A stretch of 9,717 bases of DNA from the NCBI GenBank assembly GCA_020851395.1, contig JADZCW010000267.1:1-9717 (forward strand). Reading direction: 5' to 3'. This document shows positions 6,773 to 9,717 of the stretch, in pieces. Below the pieces are notes generated by a model. The model ran no database searches. It saw only the letters and a program-made list of their open reading frames with translations, and was not told where the DNA came from. The DNA comes from Phycisphaeraceae bacterium (GTDB taxonomy: Bacteria > Planctomycetota > Phycisphaerae > Phycisphaerales > Phycisphaeraceae). The number at the start of each line of letters is the position of its first letter. Within the stretch, counting starts at the first letter, position 1. A program made the translations under genes and the position numbers.

Positions 6773-6779
6773 GGCATGG

Positions 6780-7829
6780 TCACTTGGGTTCCACCGGCGT
6801 GAGCAGGCCGAGACGCCAGGTGTAAGCGCCGTAGCCCTTGTTAGTCTTGTCGCGCTCGAGCATGCCCTGGAAGAGGAAATGCAGGCCGTTGGGGTCGACC
6901 GTCAGCGTCTGGTCGTTGCTCTGGCGGACCAGCTCACCATGGCTGATGTTGTCGGTCCAGGCCTCGACGCCCGCGGCCGGGCGAATGTTGGCCAAGCCGG
7001 CGAAGGGATGTTCCTCAGTATCGGCCAAGGGCGTCCAGGGGCCGTCGAGCCGATCGGCGAGATAGGCCTTGTAGTGCCGACGGTGGTCCTGCTCGACGAT
7101 CGTCAGGTACTGGTTGAGGCCGGCCAGGCGGTAGGTGTGGCTGGCCTCGTAGATCACGGACTGCAACGCCAGCTCGCAGTGGCCGAAGCCGCGCGGGAAA
7201 TCCTCGAGCTTCGTCCACATCCGCCAGAGCTTGCCGTTGAGGTTGGTGAAGAAAAAGTAGGCCCGCTGGTCGTCGCAGATGATCCAGTAGTCCAGGCCGC
7301 CCTCCACGCGGGGGTCGTTTTCGCCGCCGTCGAGGATCGGACGGGCGGGCGTCCAGGACGAGGGGTCCGCCACGTCGCGCGTGGTGGAATACGCCACCAT
7401 CATCATCTTCCGCCCCGCCATCCCCACCTGGTAGACGAGATACCAGAGCTTTTGCGGCTCAAAGTAGAACACCTGCGGGGCGCAGTAGTAGCAACTGTCG
7501 CTGATGGGCAGGACGGTCACCTTGGCCTGGGCCATGTCATCCCAGCGGACGAAGGAGCAATAGGCCGTGACAGTGCGGTCCTGCTGCTTGAGCGTGAAGA
7601 AGGCGTGCCAGCGACCGTCGTGGTAGACGATGCTGGGATCCTTGGGAATCTCGCCCTCCTTGAGCCCACCGACGCCCGCGGCCATCAGCGGGCGGGAATA
7701 CTCCCACAGGGCGGGGGTCTGAAAAGAGCCGGAGTCTGCGCCACGTTCGCTGGGTGATGTTTCTTGTGCCATGGCAATGCTCCCGATCAGGCAGTAGATG
7801 GCGACCAGCCACAGGGTCGTACGGTTCAT
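6780..7829 (-). CDS. GH62 alpha-L-arabinofuranosidase, secreted
   Basis: This 349-residue enzyme of glycoside hydrolase family 62 would release arabinofuranosyl side chains from arabinoxylan or arabinan by an inverting mechanism. An N-terminal signal peptide (about 1-21, ending A-M-A before Q) predicts export. Family motifs are well kept: 'KDPSIVYHDGRWHAFFT' (63-79), 'APQVFYF', 'LDYWIICDD' (179-187), 'YEASHTY' (227-233), 'PFAGLAN' (275-281) and 'DNISHGELVR' (293-302), with D-P-N-G-L-H near the end. D64, D180 and E228 match the catalytic base, pKa-modulating Asp and general acid. The length is that of a bare catalytic domain; there is no carbohydrate-binding module. The ATG at 7829 has GGAGAA 7 bases upstream. 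It is 45 bases downstream of the SUFU-domain lipoprotein gene in the same direction, so the two are probably co-transcribed. The arabinose side-chain specificity is known for the family; the exact polymer is not. Confidence 0.9.
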   Translation of the reverse strand: MNRTTLWLVAIYCLIGSIAMAQETSPSERGADSGSFQTPALWEYSRPLMAAGVGGLKEGEIPKDPSIVYHDGRWHAFFTLKQQDRTVTAYCSFVRWDDMAQAKVTVLPISDSCYYCAPQVFYFEPQKLWYLVYQVGMAGRKMMMVAYSTTRDVADPSSWTPARPILDGGENDPRVEGGLDYWIICDDQRAYFFFTNLNGKLWRMWTKLEDFPRGFGHCELALQSVIYEASHTYRLAGLNQYLTIVEQDHRRHYKAYLADRLDGPWTPLADTEEHPFAGLANIRPAAGVEAWTDNISHGELVRQSNDQTLTVDPNGLHFLFQGMLERDKTNKGYGAYTWRLGLLTPVEPK

Positions 7830-7874
7830 CGCTGTTCTCCGGCGCCAATGGTACTTTTGGAGACGGGCAGGCCG

Positions 7875-8936
7875 TCATTCACTCGCTGGTGCGAGCACCG
7901 AGGCACGCCCGGGGACGGTGCAGGGGAAGACGCCCTGCTCCTTCAGCCGAGTCAGAAGCTGGTCTGAGCCCTTGGACCTCGCAAGCTCGAGCTCGTCGGC
8001 GGTGATTCCAAGGCACAGCAACAGGCCGTACTGTCGGCCGAGAAACTCGAAACGAACAGGCGCGTCGCCGGGGTGCGTGAACAGCAGGGCGCGAATGGTC
8101 GAATCACCGAAGAACGACCGGAGGTCCATGGTGTCGCCAGGCTCGAGCCGGGCGTCCCGCGTGTACATCGCGAGGTTCGAGATCAGCTCACCGGCCCTCG
8201 GCAGCGGCTGCCTCATGCAGATCATCAGCTCGTAATTGCCCAGGCTCGTCGGCAGCTGGTCGGTGTCGTCGCCGGTCAGGTCGGCCGTGACGTAGGTGAC
8301 GCCCTGGATGAACGTCGGGAAGATCAGCACGTCCGCCGAACCGCCCAGGTGGAAGGGAACCATCGAGTGCAAGACATCGGCGGCCGGCTCGCCCAGCACC
8401 CCGGCCAGGGCAGTACGACGCGCCTCCTCGGTCTGCTCCCACCGATCGTCGGTCGACGATGTCTCTTCGGGCATGACCTGATCTCCGCTGGGGGATGTCG
8501 TTGGCCCTGGCGCGGGCATCGTTGACGACGGGACTGTGGAGGGAGGGTTGGCGGAAGCTTCGACGTCGGCGGCGCTCGGGGCGGGGTCGAATGTCCCGTG
8601 CCATTCGCCCGTGGCGTCTGGGCGGATGTAATACCGGCCGACGTCGGAGCTGTCGAGAAGAATCTCGTCGTCCCTCGTCCAGCGAAGGGACCATCGCTGT
8701 ATGTCCGAGGCGGGCGTGACCTCGCGGTAGAGCACGTCGCCGGCCGTGTCCCGTACCTCGACGATCACGCACAGATACCGGGTCGGATCGGTCTTGTCCT
8801 GATTGACCAGCCCCAGAACCACCAACGAGCCGTCGGGCGACGGCACCTCCTGCAGTAGATCAGTGGGTGATCGGCCGCAGCCGATCAGGACTGAGCAAAG
8901 AATCATGACGCGCGTCAGTGAGATCGCTCTGGGCAT
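7875..8936 (-). CDS. Lipoprotein with C-terminal SUFU-like domain
   Basis: This 353-residue protein begins with a lipoprotein signal: basic start, hydrophobic core and lipobox L-I-G-C with the lipidated Cys at 20. Residues about 25-112 form a beta-rich domain with 'SPDGSL' and 'W.LRWTRDDEILLDSSD' segments. Residues 113-165 are a Pro/Ser/Thr-rich linker. Residues about 166-348 resemble bacterial suppressor-of-fused (SUFU, PF05076-like) domains: a 'DVLIFP' strand, 'YVTADLTGDD', and the ending pattern 'ITADELELARSKG..QLLTRL...' with a final 'R-A-S-V'. In bacteria SUFU-like domains are of unclear function and often occur as immunity-type or stand-alone proteins. The ATG at 8936 has GGAGGAGG 6-9 bases upstream, much better than an in-frame GTG at 8963. 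It is followed 45 bases later by the GH62 gene. The SUFU assignment rests on pattern memory and should be treated as probable, not proven. Confidence 0.72.
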   Translation of the reverse strand: MPRAISLTRVMILCSVLIGCGRSPTDLLQEVPSPDGSLVVLGLVNQDKTDPTRYLCVIVEVRDTAGDVLYREVTPASDIQRWSLRWTRDDEILLDSSDVGRYYIRPDATGEWHGTFDPAPSAADVEASANPPSTVPSSTMPAPGPTTSPSGDQVMPEETSSTDDRWEQTEEARRTALAGVLGEPAADVLHSMVPFHLGGSADVLIFPTFIQGVTYVTADLTGDDTDQLPTSLGNYELMICMRQPLPRAGELISNLAMYTRDARLEPGDTMDLRSFFGDSTIRALLFTHPGDAPVRFEFLGRQYGLLLCLGITADELELARSKGSDQLLTRLKEQGVFPCTVPGRASVLAPASE

Positions 8937-8945
8937 GGCGACACC

Positions 8946-8960
8946 TCCTCCTCGGGAGGA
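8946..8960 (-). promoter_or_regulatory. Hairpin that overlaps the ribosome-binding site of the lipoprotein gene
   Basis: On the minus strand TCCTCC (8960-8955) can pair with GGAGGA (8951-8946) around a CGA loop, a 6-bp stem. The right arm is part of the GGAGGAGG Shine-Dalgarno region of the lipoprotein gene, 10 bases before its ATG. It may lower translation or be melted under some condition. The second GGAGG register stays partly free, so the effect could be slight. Confidence 0.3.
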
Positions 8961-9002
8961 CACAATCCGCCGACCAAGCAGTTTAACACCTAGCCCTACT
9001 CA

Positions 9003-9033
9003 GGCCGGCGACATGAGGAGAATTGTCGTGGCC
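9003..9033. repeat. Imperfect inverted repeat between two minus-strand genes
   Basis: GGCC (9003-9006) pairs with GGCC (9030-9033), and CGACA (9009-9013) pairs with TGTCG (9024-9028), separated by a small internal mismatch and closing a 10-base loop. It lies in the 129 bases between the stop of the 159-residue gene and the start of the lipoprotein gene. It could act as a 3'-end structure for the upstream gene; no T-tract follows on the minus strand. The rest of this gap shows nothing else I can support. Confidence 0.28.
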
Positions 9034-9065
9034 GCGGGGAGGCTGGGTGTCTTAATCTCAGAGCG

Positions 9066-9545
9066 TCAACGGATGCACTGAGGCTTGAAGTTGGCCAGCG
9101 AGACGGTGAACTTCGGCTCAACTCCGTCGGGGCTCTCGATCATGGCGTTGTCCTCGTGGGACTGGAGCGCGATGGTGTAGGTGTCGCCGGGTTTGAGGCG
9201 CTTCTCACGCCAGGTCTCGCTGCCGCGGTTCCACTCGATGATCAGCACGTCGCCGGAGACGACGGTGATCTGCCCGCCATTGGCCCAAGGGCCCATGTAG
9301 GGGTAGAGCATCCGGCCGTCGGCCAGGGCGTGGACGGTGCGGGACTGGTCCTTCGATCGAGCGTTGCACTCGTAGGCCGCCCACCGCGGCCAGGCGATGA
9401 CCGCGCCGGTCCAGGGCGCGCGGTAGAAGCCGGGTTGATTGCAGATCCAGCGGGTCTCGATCGACGAGACAGGATTGCAGATCATCGGGTCCGTGCCGGG
9501 GGGAAGAGGCGCTTCGTAGCTGTGCGGGATGGACGAGGTGGACAT
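9066..9545 (-). CDS. Hypothetical protein, 159 residues, beta-rich C-terminal half
   Basis: I do not recognise this family. The predicted protein starts MSTSSIPHSYEAPLPPG, has no signal peptide and no membrane segment, and contains cysteines at 23, 35, 60 and 157. The first part is Trp/Pro-rich (for example R-A-P-W-T-G-A-V-I-A-W-P-R-W around 42-55). The second half alternates short strands and turns, with 'GQITVVSGDVLIIEWNRGSE' and 'LKPGDTYTIALQS', suggesting a compact beta-sandwich such as a carbohydrate- or ligand-binding fold. That is only a guess from the pattern. The ATG at 9545 is chosen because GGAG lies 10 bases upstream. The next upstream ATG (9578) has its GGAGA only one base away, and residues before that are Arg/Ala-rich and look non-coding. 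It reads in the same direction as the lipoprotein gene but 129 bases ahead of it, so it may be a separate unit. Confidence 0.62.
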   Translation of the reverse strand: MSTSSIPHSYEAPLPPGTDPMICNPVSSIETRWICNQPGFYRAPWTGAVIAWPRWAAYECNARSKDQSRTVHALADGRMLYPYMGPWANGGQITVVSGDVLIIEWNRGSETWREKRLKPGDTYTIALQSHEDNAMIESPDGVEPKFTVSLANFKPQCIR

Positions 9546-9599
9546 GATGGTGCTACTCCGGTTGAAGATGGACGCCATTCTCCGGCACGCCCGCGGCCG

Positions 9600-9717
9600 G
9601 GTCAAAGCAGCGCGGACAGCCATGCGCAGCCGCTGCACGAGGACGTCTTCTGCGAGTACTACGCCCGCGACATCCGCACGGGCAACCGCACGCACGCGAC
9701 CATGCTCCGCACCGAAC
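9600..9717 (+). pseudogene. Truncated coding frame, possibly the late part of a sulfatase
   Basis: From about 9600 to the right edge one plus-strand frame shows the codon use of a real gene (third positions almost all G or C). It encodes a peptide containing P-L-H-E-D-V-F-C-E-Y-Y at 9630-9662 followed by T-M-L-R-T-E at the very end. The pairing of '(D)VFCEYY' and 'TMLRTE' recalls the region near the C-terminus of planctomycete-type sulfatases, well after the catalytic domain. No ATG exists in this frame upstream; the only possible start is a GTG at 9522, inside the divergent gene. A complete sulfatase would need some 300 or more residues before this point, and those are absent. Truncation by a deletion or rearrangement, or an assembly join, would explain it. 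The remainder runs off the edge. The identity is uncertain. Confidence 0.38.

Noticed and set aside
6471..7757. A 428-codon open frame on the plus strand opposite the GH62 and barrel genes.
   Set aside because: It is an antisense shadow produced by strong third-position GC bias; the minus-strand frames contain clear GH62 and GH-A motifs.
5146..8823. An 18-base exact direct repeat (accagccccagaaccacc) at 5146-5163 and 8806-8823.
   Set aside because: Both copies lie within coding sequence on the minus strand, in different reading contexts and without any flanking similarity. It is longer than chance alone predicts but low in complexity, and nothing suggests mobility.
1..9717. Searched by eye for CRISPR repeats, tRNA genes, transposase genes, integrase sites and toxin-antitoxin pairs.
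   Set aside because: No regularly spaced repeats, tRNA-like cloverleaf, or recognisable transposase, integrase or toxin-antitoxin motifs were found.

Overview
The window is GC-rich bacterial DNA (my estimate is roughly 65% G+C, with codon third positions mostly G or C), densely packed with genes and without tRNA, rRNA, CRISPR or intact mobile elements. The mix of genes suggests a Planctomycetota-type or similar heterotroph, probably from an environmental genome. These genes are an AcuC-type deacetylase, a NHLRC2-like thioredoxin/beta-propeller protein, a GH62 arabinofuranosidase, a SUFU-domain lipoprotein and a possible sulfatase piece. That assignment is inference; no marker gene is present.

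Left block (1-2962, all minus strand). Read in the direction of transcription it runs acuC-like deacetylase, acuB-like CBS protein, two tandem YkgJ-family cysteine-cluster proteins, then the first 37 codons of a cytochrome bd oxidase subunit I, which leaves the window at base 1. The first four genes are 17-44 bases apart and look like one operon. The oxidase gene is set apart by a 130-base leader with two strong hairpins.

Centre (2963-5371). A 96-base divergent promoter region separates acuC from a plus-strand gene for a membrane-anchored 691-residue protein with a thioredoxin domain, a six-bladed-type NHL propeller and a C-terminal beta domain. Candidate -10 boxes lie only a few bases from both start codons, so both mRNAs may be almost leaderless. 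This gene converges, with a 9-base gap, on a small two-helix membrane protein gene.

Right block (5417-9545, all minus strand). In transcription order it holds an unrecognised 159-residue protein, a lipoprotein with a C-terminal suppressor-of-fused (SUFU)-like domain, a secreted GH62 alpha-L-arabinofuranosidase, and a TIM-barrel glycosidase-like protein with an Ig-like tail and no visible signal peptide. The GH62 and the barrel protein point to use of plant or algal arabinose-containing polysaccharide. At the right edge a plus-strand frame resembling the late part of a sulfatase begins without any proper 5' end, suggesting a truncated gene.

Nothing here is an obvious new defence or mobile system. 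The points most worth a second look are the SUFU lipoprotein beside GH62, the deacetylase/CBS/YkgJ pair leading into a respiratory oxidase, the hairpins in the oxidase leader, and the broken gene at the right edge.
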